NCBI RefSeq assembly: GCF_022818495.1
Contig: NZ_CP089291.1
Coordinates: forward strand, 2,095,001 to 2,159,000
DNA length: 64,000 nucleotides
Reading direction: 5' to 3'
Origin: Fodinisporobacter ferrooxydans
Lineage (GTDB): Bacteria; Bacillota; Bacilli; Tumebacillales; MYW30-H2
Shown here: positions 13,446 through 22,443 of the stretch, piece by piece
Numbering within the stretch: position 1 is the stretch's first letter
How the letters are laid out: each line of letters begins with the position of its first letter
Translations under genes and position numbers: made by a program
The notes under the pieces: generated by a model
What the model was told of the DNA's origin: nothing
Databases searched by the model: none
Seen by the model: only the letters and a program-made list of their open reading frames with translations

Positions 13446-13664
13446 ACGATAAGGTATAAGTGCGCAAAGGGTACGGTAGAATTCGCATCCGGTTTTGAAA
13501 GAACATCTTTCATATTGAGTCGAAGCGCTTCAATAAATGATTCGCTAGAAGCGAGAAGTGCAAGGAATGACCGGAGCAAGTGAAGGAGCGTACGGTATTG
13601 GTACGTGACTTAAGCGAGTGATGGGAAATGACACAGCAATTCGAAGCTTATAGTAGAATCAGAT

Positions 13665-13782
13665 GTCTGGTGATGATGGCAGAGGGGATACACACGTACC
13701 CATCCCGAACACGACCGTTAAGCCCTCTAGCGCCGATGGTACTTGGAACGCAGGTTCCTGGGAGAGTAGGACGTTGCCAGGC
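13665..13782 (+). rRNA. rrf: 5S ribosomal RNA
   Basis: About 118 nt. The 5' end GTCTGGTGATGATGGC pairs with the 3' CGTTGCCAGGC. The internal CCCATCCCGAACACG and GAGAGTAGGACG are typical 5S segments. Confidence 0.95.
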
Positions 13783-13844
13783 TATTTTTATATTTGAAAA
13801 TCATTCGGTGAAAAAAGTGGTTTCAATGAAATTCAATCTTTATT

Positions 13845-13919
13845 GCGACTGTAGCTCAGAGGGAGAGCACCACCTTGACACGGTGGGGGCCACAGGTTCG
13901 ATTCCTGTCAGTCGCACCA
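13845..13919 (+). tRNA. tRNA-Val (GAC), with encoded CCA
   Basis: The acceptor stem GCGACTG pairs with CAGTCGC. The anticodon stem CCACC/GGTGG encloses loop TTGACAC, giving anticodon GAC. The T arm is ACAGG TTCGATT CCTGT, followed by ACCA. It is the last transcribed unit of the rrn operon. Confidence 0.95.
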
Positions 13920-14021
13920 TACTTGAATAACCTGGATATATCAACGGTTTTTACGTAGGCTGGACGAGGGCAAAGCATTTCAGAGTGTTGCTTCCGTACA
14001 GTACACGGTGTCGGTACAAAT

Positions 14022-14070
14022 AAACGCTTCGTCATTCGATACATTTGAACTGATAGAAGCGTTTTTTATT
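14022..14070 (+). terminator. rrn operon terminator
   Basis: AAACGCTTC pairs with GAAGCGTTT and is followed by TTTATTTTG. Confidence 0.75.
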
Positions 14071-14092
14071 TTGTAGATAGACGAATCGGAAT

Positions 14093-14560
14093 CTAGTATT
14101 GTTTTCGAATAAAAAACCGAAAAGTATTGCCGATGTCAGTATTTGAACATCCTTTAAGAGTATATTCTGTTTTACGCCCGGTTTGTTTCATGTCGAAACC
14201 CTGGCATGATGTACTTTCTTTCCCTTTATTTAAACCATTGAACCCGTCCCTTGAGTTATCGAACGTATAGTCAACAGTTTTACCATTAAAGTTCAACTCA
14301 TAAAAAATGGGGTCACCTTCTGTCGTGTAAGCAGTAATGCGAATTTTATCTTTCTTATTGCTCGTAACATTCGATAAAAATTTCTCAAATTTGCTGAAGT
14401 TAATTATCTTGCCATGAACATCAACTACATCCCCGTTTTTAACAGCAATATCGGAAGGATACAAACTTTTATCTGTTGTTTTGGTCGAACTATTTGTGCT
14501 GCATCCAGTCAATGATATTCCAACAATGGTAAATAAGATCAAAGCAACAAACTTCTTCAT
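14093..14560 (-). CDS. DUF4362-type lipoprotein
   Basis: The 155-residue precursor has a lipoprotein signal (MKKFVALILFTIVGISLTGC, lipidated Cys20) and the DUF4362 pattern: YPSDIAVKNGDVVDVHGKI, KFEKFLSNV, KIRITAYTTEGDPIFYEL and YDNSRD-like TFDNSRDGF. It should be anchored outside the cytoplasmic membrane. The family has no established function. Two Cys in the mature protein (SCQGFD and KGCSN) might form a disulfide. The gene is single and points toward the rrn terminator. Confidence 0.85.
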   Translation of the reverse strand: MKKFVALILFTIVGISLTGCSTNSSTKTTDKSLYPSDIAVKNGDVVDVHGKIINFSKFEKFLSNVTSNKKDKIRITAYTTEGDPIFYELNFNGKTVDYTFDNSRDGFNGLNKGKESTSCQGFDMKQTGRKTEYTLKGCSNTDIGNTFRFFIRKQY

Positions 14561-14763
14561 TTATACCACATCCCATTTTAGAATCCTATAGAACCCTATA
14601 TTTTATTGACGTTCAAAAAAATCAAAATGTTACCCGTTGTATCTGTAACGATTGATTATAAGAAATTGTGTGTATTTTGGTTGAGAAATGAATATTTTAA
14701 AAAGTCAATAAAAATGGAGATGAATTTGTTTAAAGTTTTTATATATACAATTTTATATATTGG

Positions 14764-14801
14764 CGTTATAATAACGTCATATAATTTTTCCGTTATAATA
14801 A
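14764..14801. promoter_or_regulatory. Paired CGTTATAATAA sites before the paa cluster
   Basis: CGTTATAATAACG is a perfect 13-bp palindrome, and a second CGTTATAATAA starts 27 bp later. Similar elements recur before paaK and paaA, so this is a candidate operator of the paa regulon. Confidence 0.5.
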
Positions 14802-14842
14802 AAATTGCAAGATACTATTTTATAAAATTAGGAGGCAAACAA

Positions 14843-15142
14843 ATGGTCAAGCTGATTGCAATTTACCGTAAACCTGAGAATATTCAGGAATTTGATCAAC
14901 ATTATTCAGAAATCCATACTCCACTTGCGAAAAAAATGCCAGGTCTGATTAAATTAGAGATTAACAAGATATATGGAGCACCTACAGGCGAAAGTGATCT
15001 TTGTTTAATTGCCGAAATGTATTTTGAAAATCATGATGCCTTGATGCAAGCGTTATCATCTCCGGAAGGACGCGCGGCAGGCAAGGATTTGATGGGATTT
15101 GCGGGGAAAATTGTTTCGATGCATTTTGCTGAAGTTTTATAA
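14843..15142 (+). CDS. EthD-like dimeric alpha-beta barrel protein
   Basis: The product has 99 residues. The EthD signature is visible: LIAIYRKPENIQEFDQHYSEIHTPLAKKMPG and, at the C-terminus, an AEMYFENHDALMQALSSPEG block. Such ferredoxin-like dimers often sit in aromatic degradation operons, where their chemistry is mostly unknown. The start has AGGAGG 8 nt upstream; an upstream open extension of 79 codons is AT-rich and looks non-coding. It is the first gene of the paa cluster, 17 bp before paaI. Confidence 0.8.
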   Translation: MVKLIAIYRKPENIQEFDQHYSEIHTPLAKKMPGLIKLEINKIYGAPTGESDLCLIAEMYFENHDALMQALSSPEGRAAGKDLMGFAGKIVSMHFAEVL

Positions 15143-15159
15143 AGTGGGCAGATTGAAAT

Positions 15160-15630
15160 ATGACACAATATCCGAATGATATTCCGAATGATATTGAGAT
15201 ACACAAACGATATTACAATGAAATATGTGAAAAATTAAAACAAGACCCTTATGCAAACTCCCTCGGGATCCGATTGGTGGAAGTTGGTCAAGGTTCCGCC
15301 ATTGCCGAAATAGAGATAACGGATCAAATGCTGAACGCACATGGAACGACACACGGTGCAGTGATTTTTGCATTAGCTGATTTTGTTTTCGCTGTGGCGA
15401 GCAACTCGTATGGAAAAACATCCGTTGCTTTGTCCATGAATATCGGTTTTCTGTCCGCAAGTTCCAAAGGATCGATTTTACGGGCAATTGCAGTGGAGGA
15501 GAAGCGAAACAACCGTACCGCATGGTACCAAATTCATGTGACAAATGGAGAAGAACTAGTTGCCGTATTGGGTGCATTAGCGTATCGCAAGAACAATTAC
15601 TTTGTAACGTTGGAAACGAAAGATTCTTGA
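15160..15630 (+). CDS. paaI: Phenylacetyl-CoA-type thioesterase PaaI
   Basis: This 156-residue hotdog-fold thioesterase has the PaaI pattern: NSLGIRLVEVGQGSAIAEIEI, then LNAHGTTHGAVIFALADFVFAVASN carrying the catalytic Asp and the HG(G/T)xxxxLAD motif. PaaI hydrolyses dead-end CoA intermediates (phenylacetyl-CoA and hydroxylated derivatives) to release CoA. It sits between the EthD-like gene and a second, smaller hotdog gene. The length is normal. Confidence 0.88.
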   Translation: MTQYPNDIPNDIEIHKRYYNEICEKLKQDPYANSLGIRLVEVGQGSAIAEIEITDQMLNAHGTTHGAVIFALADFVFAVASNSYGKTSVALSMNIGFLSASSKGSILRAIAVEEKRNNRTAWYQIHVTNGEELVAVLGALAYRKNNYFVTLETKDS

Positions 15631-15740
15631 TACTTGAAAACAATCGGTTTGTCTCGAAAATCATGTGAGCCAAAAACTGCAACATGAAAAACAGGAATGG
15701 AAAGGACCTCCTTTCTGTTCTTTTCATATGGGGGATATCC

Positions 15741-16151
15741 ATGACAAATAAAATGATTGAAAAAAATGAAATTGTAAATCGATTTAATGATTATTTGGGT
15801 ATTGAATTTCTTGGCTTGGATGAATTCGGTTGCAAAGCTATGATAAGGATTCGGCCTGAATTAATGAATAGTATCGAAGGTATGGTTCATGGCGGTGTTA
15901 CCAGTGCATTAGCGGATGTAGTCATGGGACATGGGGCGGCTCCACCAATAAATGGCTTGCAGCAATGTGTAACTGTCGAAAATAAAATGAATTATCTTTC
16001 ACCTGCCAAGGGAAGTGTTTTGTTCGCAGAGTCGAAGGTTATCAAGCGAGGCGGAACATTGATTATCATGGAAGCGCAAGTGACAACGGATCATGGCGAA
16101 CTTGTCGCGATTGCTACAGGGACGTATGCTCGAGTCAAGAAATCAGACTGA
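15741..16151 (+). CDS. Second PaaI-family hotdog thioesterase
   Basis: The 136-residue product has the motif SIEGMVHGGVTSALADVVMG, matching the hotdog helix with HGG and the acidic LAD. It is shorter than the upstream PaaI and diverged from it, so it is probably not a recent duplicate. The ATG has GGGGA upstream; a 19-residue in-frame extension is unlikely. The substrate is unknown, but the cluster suggests an aromatic or dicarboxylic acyl-CoA. Confidence 0.8.
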   Translation: MTNKMIEKNEIVNRFNDYLGIEFLGLDEFGCKAMIRIRPELMNSIEGMVHGGVTSALADVVMGHGAAPPINGLQQCVTVENKMNYLSPAKGSVLFAESKVIKRGGTLIIMEAQVTTDHGELVAIATGTYARVKKSD

Positions 16152-16229
16152 CTCATTGTAGTAAGGAATCAGCCAATATTAAGTAATAATCGGAACACAG
16201 ATAAAAATTTGCATATTTGAGGTGAGGAT

Positions 16230-16411
16230 ATGGAGCAAGAATCCATTGTTTTTGAACAGACCGGGCGATAGATTGTGGAGCCAATGCAGATTTGTAAACC
16301 GGGATGGATCTTGAAGTGAATGCGTATGAAGTAATCATTCCGACAAAAGATCGTTTGGAAGCATTGGAAGCGTTCAGGGAAAAGCGGGCACCAGTTTTTA
16401 AAGGCGAATGA
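16230..16411 (+). pseudogene. Deletion remnant of an enoyl-CoA hydratase
   Basis: The sequence begins with GGTGAGG, ATG and codons for MEQESIVFEQTGR followed by TAG, like the first strand of crotonase-family proteins. It ends in another frame with [20 protein letters not shown] and a stop, which is the classic crotonase C-terminus. Only about 180 bp remain of an expected 780 bp. Both natural ends survive, so an internal deletion removed the catalytic core. The intact paralogues downstream (PaaF, PaaG) are not its source of function. Confidence 0.8.
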
Positions 16412-16436
16412 CATTAATATAATATTGCGTTTTTAA

Positions 16437-16458
16437 TACGTTATATATAATATATGTA
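16437..16458. promoter_or_regulatory. Imperfect palindrome before paaK
   Basis: TACGTTATATATAATATATGTA is an AT-rich imperfect inverted repeat containing CGTTATA, similar to the elements before the EthD-like gene and paaA. It is a possible operator of the same regulator. Confidence 0.4.
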
Positions 16459-16575
16459 ATATAAAAGATAATATTTTTAAGAAAAGATTTTTTATAAAGG
16501 TTTTGGATCATTTGTTCCATCTGGTTCAGTAGTTTGAAAGCGATTCCAAAATTAAAAAAGATTGGATGGGGTACT

Positions 16576-17901
16576 ATGATATTCGATGTTGAAATGGAGA
16601 CAATGCAGCGAGAAGAACTTAGCAAGATCCAATTGGAACGATTAAAACATGTAGTGAAAGGAGCGTATGAGAATGTTTCGTTTCATAAAAAAGCATTTGA
16701 CGATGCAGGGATCCGTCCAGATGATGTTCAGTCTCTGGAAGATTTAAAAAGACTTCCTACAATGAAAAAGTCGGATCTCCGTGAAAATTATCCATTCGGA
16801 TTATTCGCTGTAGATAAAAGCAAAATCGTACGAATTCACGGTTCATCCGGAACCAAAGGAAAACCGACGGTTGTGGGATATACAAAAAAAGATATCGAAA
16901 ACTGGGCGGAGATCGTTGCCAGAGCGATCTGTTGTGCGGGTGGCCAACCTGGGGATATTTTTCATAATGCATATGGATATGGGTTGTTTACAGGTGGACT
17001 CGGTTTACATTATGGTATTGAGCATTTGGGTGCGATTGCAGTTCCGGTTTCCGGTGGAAACACATCGAGGCAAATTACGTTAATCCAAGATTTTCAACCG
17101 CGAGGAATTGCGGGTACCCCATCTTATATTTTAAACATCGCAGAAGAAATGCGGAAGATGGGAATGGATCCCCGTACAACAAGTATGGAGTACGGTATAT
17201 TCGGTGCAGAACCATGGTCGGAAGAATTGCGGGCACAGTTGGAAGAAGAGTTTGATATCAAGGCAATCGATATTTACGGTTTAAGCGAAGTTATGGGGCC
17301 GGGTGTTTCGATTGAATGTCATGAAGCACAGAATGGCCTGCATATTGCTGAAGACCATTTTCTGGCGGAAATTATCGACCCCAAAACAGGTGAAGTTCTT
17401 CCGTATGGTCAAGAAGGTGAATTGGTTTTTACGTCTTTAACAAAAGAAGCGTTTCCGGTGATACGCTATCGTACAGGAGATATCGCTGCATTGAATCCGG
17501 AACCATGCAAATGTGGTCGAACTATGATTCGGATGTCGCGGATTAAGGGTCGGGTAGATGATATGTTAATCATTCGCGGCGTCAATGTTTTCCCGACGGA
17601 AATTGAAAACGTTTTATTGAGCTTTCGGGAACTTGCGCCTTCTTATCAAGTAGTCATTGAACGGAACGGTGCGCTTGACCGCTTTGAAATTCATTGTGAA
17701 ATCACGCCCGAATTTTTGCGACGGTTGGAATATGCGGAACGCCTGGAGGACACAAAAGATGTGGCTATTTTACTGAGAAAAATATCACATGAAATTAAGA
17801 ACGCACTGGGCGTATCGGTTATTCTCCGGATCCATAAACCATATACGATTCCTCGCAGTGACAGCAAAGCAGTTCGAATCGTAGATAATCGTCATAAATA
17901 A
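16576..17901 (+). CDS. paaK: Phenylacetate-CoA ligase
   Basis: This 441-residue adenylate-forming enzyme activates phenylacetate with ATP and CoA, the first step of the aerobic hybrid pathway. Visible motifs: the P-loop SSGTKGKPTVVGYT near residue 95, GYGLFTGGLG, YGLSEVMGPGV near 235, RYRTGD near 310, and the C-terminal GRVDDMLIIRGVNVFP. The length is normal for PaaK. The start at ATG has GGATGGGG upstream; a 14-residue extension is less likely. It is the first gene of a long co-directional run ending at paaJ. Confidence 0.95.
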   Translation: MIFDVEMETMQREELSKIQLERLKHVVKGAYENVSFHKKAFDDAGIRPDDVQSLEDLKRLPTMKKSDLRENYPFGLFAVDKSKIVRIHGSSGTKGKPTVVGYTKKDIENWAEIVARAICCAGGQPGDIFHNAYGYGLFTGGLGLHYGIEHLGAIAVPVSGGNTSRQITLIQDFQPRGIAGTPSYILNIAEEMRKMGMDPRTTSMEYGIFGAEPWSEELRAQLEEEFDIKAIDIYGLSEVMGPGVSIECHEAQNGLHIAEDHFLAEIIDPKTGEVLPYGQEGELVFTSLTKEAFPVIRYRTGDIAALNPEPCKCGRTMIRMSRIKGRVDDMLIIRGVNVFPTEIENVLLSFRELAPSYQVVIERNGALDRFEIHCEITPEFLRRLEYAERLEDTKDVAILLRKISHEIKNALGVSVILRIHKPYTIPRSDSKAVRIVDNRHK

Positions 17902-17995
17902 AGTAACGGCGTCATTGTATCGAAAAAAGACAACTGGATGAAACAAGCAACTGGAATATGAATCAGATGGATCTGCCGGAGAGAGGGGAAATGGA

Positions 17996-18769
17996 ATGTC
18001 CTATCACTATATAAAAGTTTTGGTTCAAGATAGGATCGGGATTGTAACTTTGCATCGTCCGGAAGTATTGAATGCCTTAAATCTCCAGCTAGTGTATGAG
18101 CTTGTGACTGAACTGGAACGAATAGAGACAGATGATTCGATCCGTGTCATCATTTTGACAGGAAACGAGAAAGCGTTTGCTGCCGGCGCTGATATATCGG
18201 AAATGGCCGGTGAAGAAGCCATCCCCATGTTATTAAAGGATCAGTTTGTAGTTTGGGATCGGATCGCCAAGATTTCGAAACCGATCATAGCTGCTGTAAG
18301 CGGATTTGTACTGGGAGGCGGCTGTGAGCTCATGATGAATTGTGATATGATCATCGCTTCCGAAACCACACGCATCGGGCAACCAGAAATTCAGTTGGGT
18401 GTGATGCCTGGCGCCGGCGGTACGCAACGATTGACAAAAGCCGTTGGGAAAGTAAAGGCAATGGAAATGTTGCTGACGGGTGAACACATTACGGCTGAAG
18501 AAGCATTGAAGTTTGGACTGATCAATAAAGTTGTTCCTGTTGAAATGTATTTTAAAGAAGCGTTGCGCATGGCGCAACAAATCGCACTGCAGCCGCCAGT
18601 CGCTGTGCGTCTGATTAAAAAATCAGTGTTAAAGGCTTTCGATACTTCATTGGCTGAAGGGTTGGATTATGAACGAAATTGCTTTTACCTTTTATTTTCC
18701 AGTGAAGATAAAGAGGAGGGCATGAATGCATTTTTGCAAAAACGAAAACCAAAATTCACAGGTCGATAG
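17996..18769 (+). CDS. paaF: Enoyl-CoA hydratase, PaaF-like
   Basis: The 257-residue crotonase retains both catalytic glutamates (GGGCELMMNCD and GQPEIQLGVMPGAGGTQRL) and the oxyanion segment AAGADI. It is therefore a true hydratase, best placed as the 2,3-dehydroadipyl-CoA hydratase. In a cluster without PaaZ it might also take part in ring opening (inference). AGAGGGG lies upstream of the ATG, and paaG follows after 11 bp. Confidence 0.88.
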   Translation: MSYHYIKVLVQDRIGIVTLHRPEVLNALNLQLVYELVTELERIETDDSIRVIILTGNEKAFAAGADISEMAGEEAIPMLLKDQFVVWDRIAKISKPIIAAVSGFVLGGGCELMMNCDMIIASETTRIGQPEIQLGVMPGAGGTQRLTKAVGKVKAMEMLLTGEHITAEEALKFGLINKVVPVEMYFKEALRMAQQIALQPPVAVRLIKKSVLKAFDTSLAEGLDYERNCFYLLFSSEDKEEGMNAFLQKRKPKFTGR

Positions 18770-18780
18770 GAGATGTGAGT

Positions 18781-19557
18781 ATGTACGAAGCTATCGTATT
18801 TGAAGTTTCTGCTGGTATTGCCACAATTGCGCTAAATCGGCCGGGTACTTTTAATGCTTTTACAGAACAAATGATTAAGGAAATGATCGATGCACTAAAA
18901 AAGGCGGGTAAAGATCCAAATGTGCGCTGTGTGGTCTTGACGGGAACGGGAAGAGCATTTAGCGCGGGGCAGGATTTGGGGGAAGTGCAAGCGGGGCCCA
19001 TAGATTTTGGAGCATTTTTGCGCGAACGATACAATCCGATGATTCTGCAATTACAAAAGACGGAGAAACCAATCATCGCTGCAGTAAATGGTGTTGCTGC
19101 AGGAGCGGGCATGAGTCTGGCATTGGCTTGTGATATCCGTTTGGTTTCGGAACATGCAGTTTTTGTCAACGCATTTGTAAATATAGGATTGGTTCCCGAT
19201 TCTGGCGGCTGTTACTTTTTGCCCAGAATTATCGGCTTGGGGAAAGCACTGGAATTGGCATTTACCGGTGAGAAGATTTCTGCGGAAGAGGCATACCGTA
19301 TCGGCTTGGCCAACCGCGTATGTTCGGCTGAGAAATTTGACACAGAAGTGCTGGAATATGCCGGGAAGCTCGCTAAATTACCTACAAAAGGGATTGGCTT
19401 AATCAAGCGAACGATGTATAAATCGCTGCAAATGAGTTTGCAAGAAACATTGGAATATGAGGCGTTTGCGCAAGAGATTGCCGGAAACACGGATGACCAC
19501 AAAGAGGGTGTGGAAGCGTTTTTTCAAAAACGCAAACCAGTCTTTCAAGGCAGATAG
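18781..19557 (+). CDS. paaG: Ring-1,2-epoxyphenylacetyl-CoA isomerase (oxepin-CoA forming)
   Basis: This 258-residue crotonase-family isomerase lacks the hydratase glutamates and has instead GLVPDSGGCYFLPRIIG, where the Asp matches the catalytic Asp of PaaG. FSAGQDLGEV and the AAGAGMSLALACD block are typical. It converts the epoxide made by PaaABC to the oxepin-CoA. AGGAG lies 8 nt before the ATG; a GTG two codons earlier is too close to it. The N-terminus is complete. Confidence 0.92.
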   Translation: MYEAIVFEVSAGIATIALNRPGTFNAFTEQMIKEMIDALKKAGKDPNVRCVVLTGTGRAFSAGQDLGEVQAGPIDFGAFLRERYNPMILQLQKTEKPIIAAVNGVAAGAGMSLALACDIRLVSEHAVFVNAFVNIGLVPDSGGCYFLPRIIGLGKALELAFTGEKISAEEAYRIGLANRVCSAEKFDTEVLEYAGKLAKLPTKGIGLIKRTMYKSLQMSLQETLEYEAFAQEIAGNTDDHKEGVEAFFQKRKPVFQGR

Positions 19558-19606
19558 ATGTTAAGTCAAAGAAAGAAACTATGACTTTATGACGGGAGGG
19601 AACGGT

Positions 19607-20464
19607 TTGGCGAACGATCCGATTGGTGTAATTGGCGCCGGCACGATGGGAGCTGGAATTGCCCTTGTTTGCGCGAAAATGGGCTATCAAGTACTGTTGT
19701 TGGATGCCGATCCGGTGGTTTTGGAAAAGGCGCAAGAGTATTTTTTATCCACTCTATCAAGAGATGTAGAGAAAGGTAGACTTACGAAAACACAGAAAGA
19801 AGAAACATTGCGGCAACTGCTTCCTGTGCAGGAAATGGAATTGCTGCGCGATTGTGACATCGTAATCGAGGCAGTTTCAGAACGACTTGAGTTAAAAAAG
19901 TCGATTTTTCGCTCTTTGACGGAAGTTTGCCGTGATACTGCGCTGCTCTGCACAAATACATCCTCCCTTTCCATTACTGAAATTGCAGGCGGATTGCCGC
20001 ATCCGGAACGAATCATCGGCTTGCATTTCTTCAATCCGGCACCTGTGATGCCGCTTGTTGAAGTCATCAGCGGGAAAAAGTCGAGCAGCAAAAACGTTGA
20101 AAAGGTGTTTCAATTCGCAAAAGAATTGGGGAAGATTCCGGTTCTTGCCAGTGATTCACCAGGTTTCATCGTGAACCGGGTTGCCCGGCCCTATTATAAT
20201 GAAGCTTTGCGAATCCTTAGTGATCGCATGGCTTCCGTAGAACAAATCGATCGCATTATGAAACAGGCAGGCGGATTCAAAATGGGACCGTTTGAATTGC
20301 AAGATTTGATTGGGATTGACGTGAACTTTTCCGTCACTGAATCTGTGTATTCCCACTTTTTTCACGAAGGCCGATTTAAACCAAGCCGTATCCAACAGCA
20401 GATGGTGCAGGCGGGGAATCTTGGAAAGAAGACGGGTGAGGGCTTTTATGACTATGACAAATAA
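19607..20464 (+). CDS. paaH: 3-hydroxyadipyl-CoA dehydrogenase
   Basis: The product has 285 residues. The Rossmann motif GVIGAGTMGAGIA lies at the N-terminus, NTSSLSITEIA and the catalytic HFFNPAPVMPLVEV are near 115-150, and the C-terminal dimerisation domain contains SPGFIVNRVARPYYNEA and GGFKMGPFELQDLIG. It oxidises 3-hydroxyadipyl-CoA with NAD+. The TTG start has a GGGAGGG six bases upstream, better than the ATG at 19589. Its 3' end overlaps the next gene by 17 bp. Confidence 0.92.
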   Translation: MANDPIGVIGAGTMGAGIALVCAKMGYQVLLLDADPVVLEKAQEYFLSTLSRDVEKGRLTKTQKEETLRQLLPVQEMELLRDCDIVIEAVSERLELKKSIFRSLTEVCRDTALLCTNTSSLSITEIAGGLPHPERIIGLHFFNPAPVMPLVEVISGKKSSSKNVEKVFQFAKELGKIPVLASDSPGFIVNRVARPYYNEALRILSDRMASVEQIDRIMKQAGGFKMGPFELQDLIGIDVNFSVTESVYSHFFHEGRFKPSRIQQQMVQAGNLGKKTGEGFYDYDK

Positions 20465-21194
20465 TGTAATAGTGTTGGCGGGAAACGGCTCACTCTATCA
20501 GGAACTGGCACAACTGTTGGAAGACAGGAACTACCAAGTCATTGATCACAAATATTACGAAATATACAAAGATCGTATACGATTCGCTGTTGAAGTAACA
20601 AATGTGGATCTGCAAATGAAAAAAGCAGGTATACAAAAATTGGATCAAGTGCTGCCTGCGCATATTCCGATTCTTTCCACGTCGCTCGCGATAACTGCAA
20701 CAGAAATTGCATCATGGGCTAAGTATCCCGACCGAATTTGCGGGTTTGGCACGCTGGTGCCATTGTCAGAGCGAAACCTGATTGAAATTGCTCCTGCTTT
20801 ACAGACAAGCCGGGATACCATCCAAATGGCGGAGTCATTGATTCACTCACTCGGCAAAGAGGTGGAAATCGTTGACGATGAGGCGGGACTTGTCTTTCCA
20901 AGAATCCTTTCACTGATTATCAATGAAGCTGCATTTACTGTCATGGAAGGGACGGCAACGCCCGGCGATATCGACATTGCCATGAAAAAGGGGACGAATT
21001 ATCCATACGGACCACTCGAATGGGCGGATCGTATTGGACTGGATGAAGTGTATGCCATTGTCCAAGGCCTTCATAAAAATCTGGCGGAAGAACGTTACCG
21101 GCCTGCACCTCTGTTGCGGAAAAAAGTATTGGCTGGGATGGTAGGTGTCCGAAATGGCCAGGGGTTTTACACATATGAAAAACCGGGAGTTTGA
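20448..21194 (+). CDS. Divergent 3-hydroxyacyl-CoA dehydrogenase homologue
   Basis: The product has 248 residues. The C-terminal half (about 145-245) is a clear hydroxyacyl-CoA dehydrogenase domain (FPRILSLIINEAAFTVMEG, KGTNYPYGPLEWADRIG, GQGFYTYE). The N-terminal half is shorter and diverged: the nucleotide loop is AGNGSLYQEL rather than GAGTMG, and the catalytic HFFNP block is replaced by GFGTLVPLSERN. NAD binding and catalysis may be lost, or the substrate changed. It overlaps paaH and lies 5 bp from the thiolase, so it is translationally coupled. Confidence 0.8.
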   Translation: MTMTNNVIVLAGNGSLYQELAQLLEDRNYQVIDHKYYEIYKDRIRFAVEVTNVDLQMKKAGIQKLDQVLPAHIPILSTSLAITATEIASWAKYPDRICGFGTLVPLSERNLIEIAPALQTSRDTIQMAESLIHSLGKEVEIVDDEAGLVFPRILSLIINEAAFTVMEGTATPGDIDIAMKKGTNYPYGPLEWADRIGLDEVYAIVQGLHKNLAEERYRPAPLLRKKVLAGMVGVRNGQGFYTYEKPGV

Positions 21195-21199
21195 TTTCA

Positions 21200-22399
21200 A
21201 TGAAAATACGACAAAGAGAAGTGTATATTGCTTCCGCGATACGTACGCCAATTGGCAAACTCGGCGGAAGTTTGAAAGATGTTCCCATCGATGAATTATC
21301 ATCGATTGTATTGAGAGGCGCTATTGAGCGTGCGCAAATTCCAGATGATGCAGTTGATGGTGTCATTATGGGGAATGTCATCTCAGCCGGCCCTTTTATT
21401 AATATCGCAAGAGTAGGATTGTTGAAAGCCGGGCTGCCGGAAAGTGTACCGGGTTTAACTGTGAATCGCGTTTGTGCATCTGGACTGGAAGCAATCAATT
21501 TGGCTGCCCAATCGATCCAAGGAGGCCACGCCGATGTCATGTTGGCGGGAGGTGTAGAAAATCTCACTCGCTCACCGTATATCTTGGAAAAATTCTCTCA
21601 ACCCTATCAAAGAGGTCCGCAAACATTGATGGAATCATTCGGAGGACCGCGTTCTGCACCTGTATCGATTTATGGCGATTTAACAATGGGAGATACTGCG
21701 GAAAATGTGGCGGAACAATATCAAGTCAGCCGCGAAGATCAGGATTTGTTTGCTGTTGAGAGTCACCGCAGAGCTGTCAATGCCATTGATCATGGATTAT
21801 TCAAGGAAGAAATCATTCCTGTTGCAATTCCGAATCCAAAGGGACAACCGATTCATTTCACTACGGATGAACATCCACGCCAAAATACAACGCTTGCATC
21901 CATTGGAAAACTAAAGCCTGCTTTCCGGAAAAACGGAACAGTTACGGCTGCTAACTCGTCAGGCATCAATGACGGTGCTGCAGCGGTTGTATTAATGAAT
22001 GAAAAGAAACTGAATCAATTTAACATTCAACCATTAGGAAGAATGGTTCATTTTGTTTGTGCCGGTGTGGACCCGAGGATTATGGGGATGGGGCCGGTAG
22101 TCGCGATTCGGAAGCTTCTACAGGAAACTGACATGACAATTGAAGATATTGACTTGTTTGAATTGAACGAGGCGTTTGCTTCCCAGTCATTGGCTTGTAT
22201 TCGTGAACTTGGCTTGTCGATGGATAAGACGAACGTCAACGGCGGTGCGATCGCCCTGGGTCACCCTTTGGGCTGTAGTGGCGCACGCTTGTTTGGAACG
22301 ATTTTATATGAGCTTCGCCGCCGCAACAAACGATATGGAGTCGTTTCGTTATGCATCGGAGGCGGTCAAGGCTTGGCAACATTGGTCGAAGCCTTATAA
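21200..22399 (+). CDS. Thiolase (acetyl-CoA acyltransferase), first of two
   Basis: This 399-residue thiolase has the nucleophile NRVCASGLEA near residue 85, NEAFASQ, GGAIALGHPLGCSGAR with the catalytic His, and the final Cys in SLCIGGGQG. One of the two adjacent thiolases should cleave 3-oxoadipyl-CoA and the other 3-oxo-5,6-dehydrosuberyl-CoA, or one enzyme may do both. The ATG is preferred over the TTG nine bases earlier because GGGAG lies 10 nt upstream. Confidence 0.9.
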   Translation: MKIRQREVYIASAIRTPIGKLGGSLKDVPIDELSSIVLRGAIERAQIPDDAVDGVIMGNVISAGPFINIARVGLLKAGLPESVPGLTVNRVCASGLEAINLAAQSIQGGHADVMLAGGVENLTRSPYILEKFSQPYQRGPQTLMESFGGPRSAPVSIYGDLTMGDTAENVAEQYQVSREDQDLFAVESHRRAVNAIDHGLFKEEIIPVAIPNPKGQPIHFTTDEHPRQNTTLASIGKLKPAFRKNGTVTAANSSGINDGAAAVVLMNEKKLNQFNIQPLGRMVHFVCAGVDPRIMGMGPVVAIRKLLQETDMTIEDIDLFELNEAFASQSLACIRELGLSMDKTNVNGGAIALGHPLGCSGARLFGTILYELRRRNKRYGVVSLCIGGGQGLATLVEAL

Positions 22400-22443
22400 A
22401 AGGGATCAGGGATTTTGGGAGTTTACTATGGAGGTGTTTTGCA

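Noticed and set aside
14606-14842. N-terminal extension of the EthD-like protein
   Set aside because: It is AT-rich, contains operator-like palindromes and has no ribosome binding site; AGGAGG lies before the ATG at 14843.
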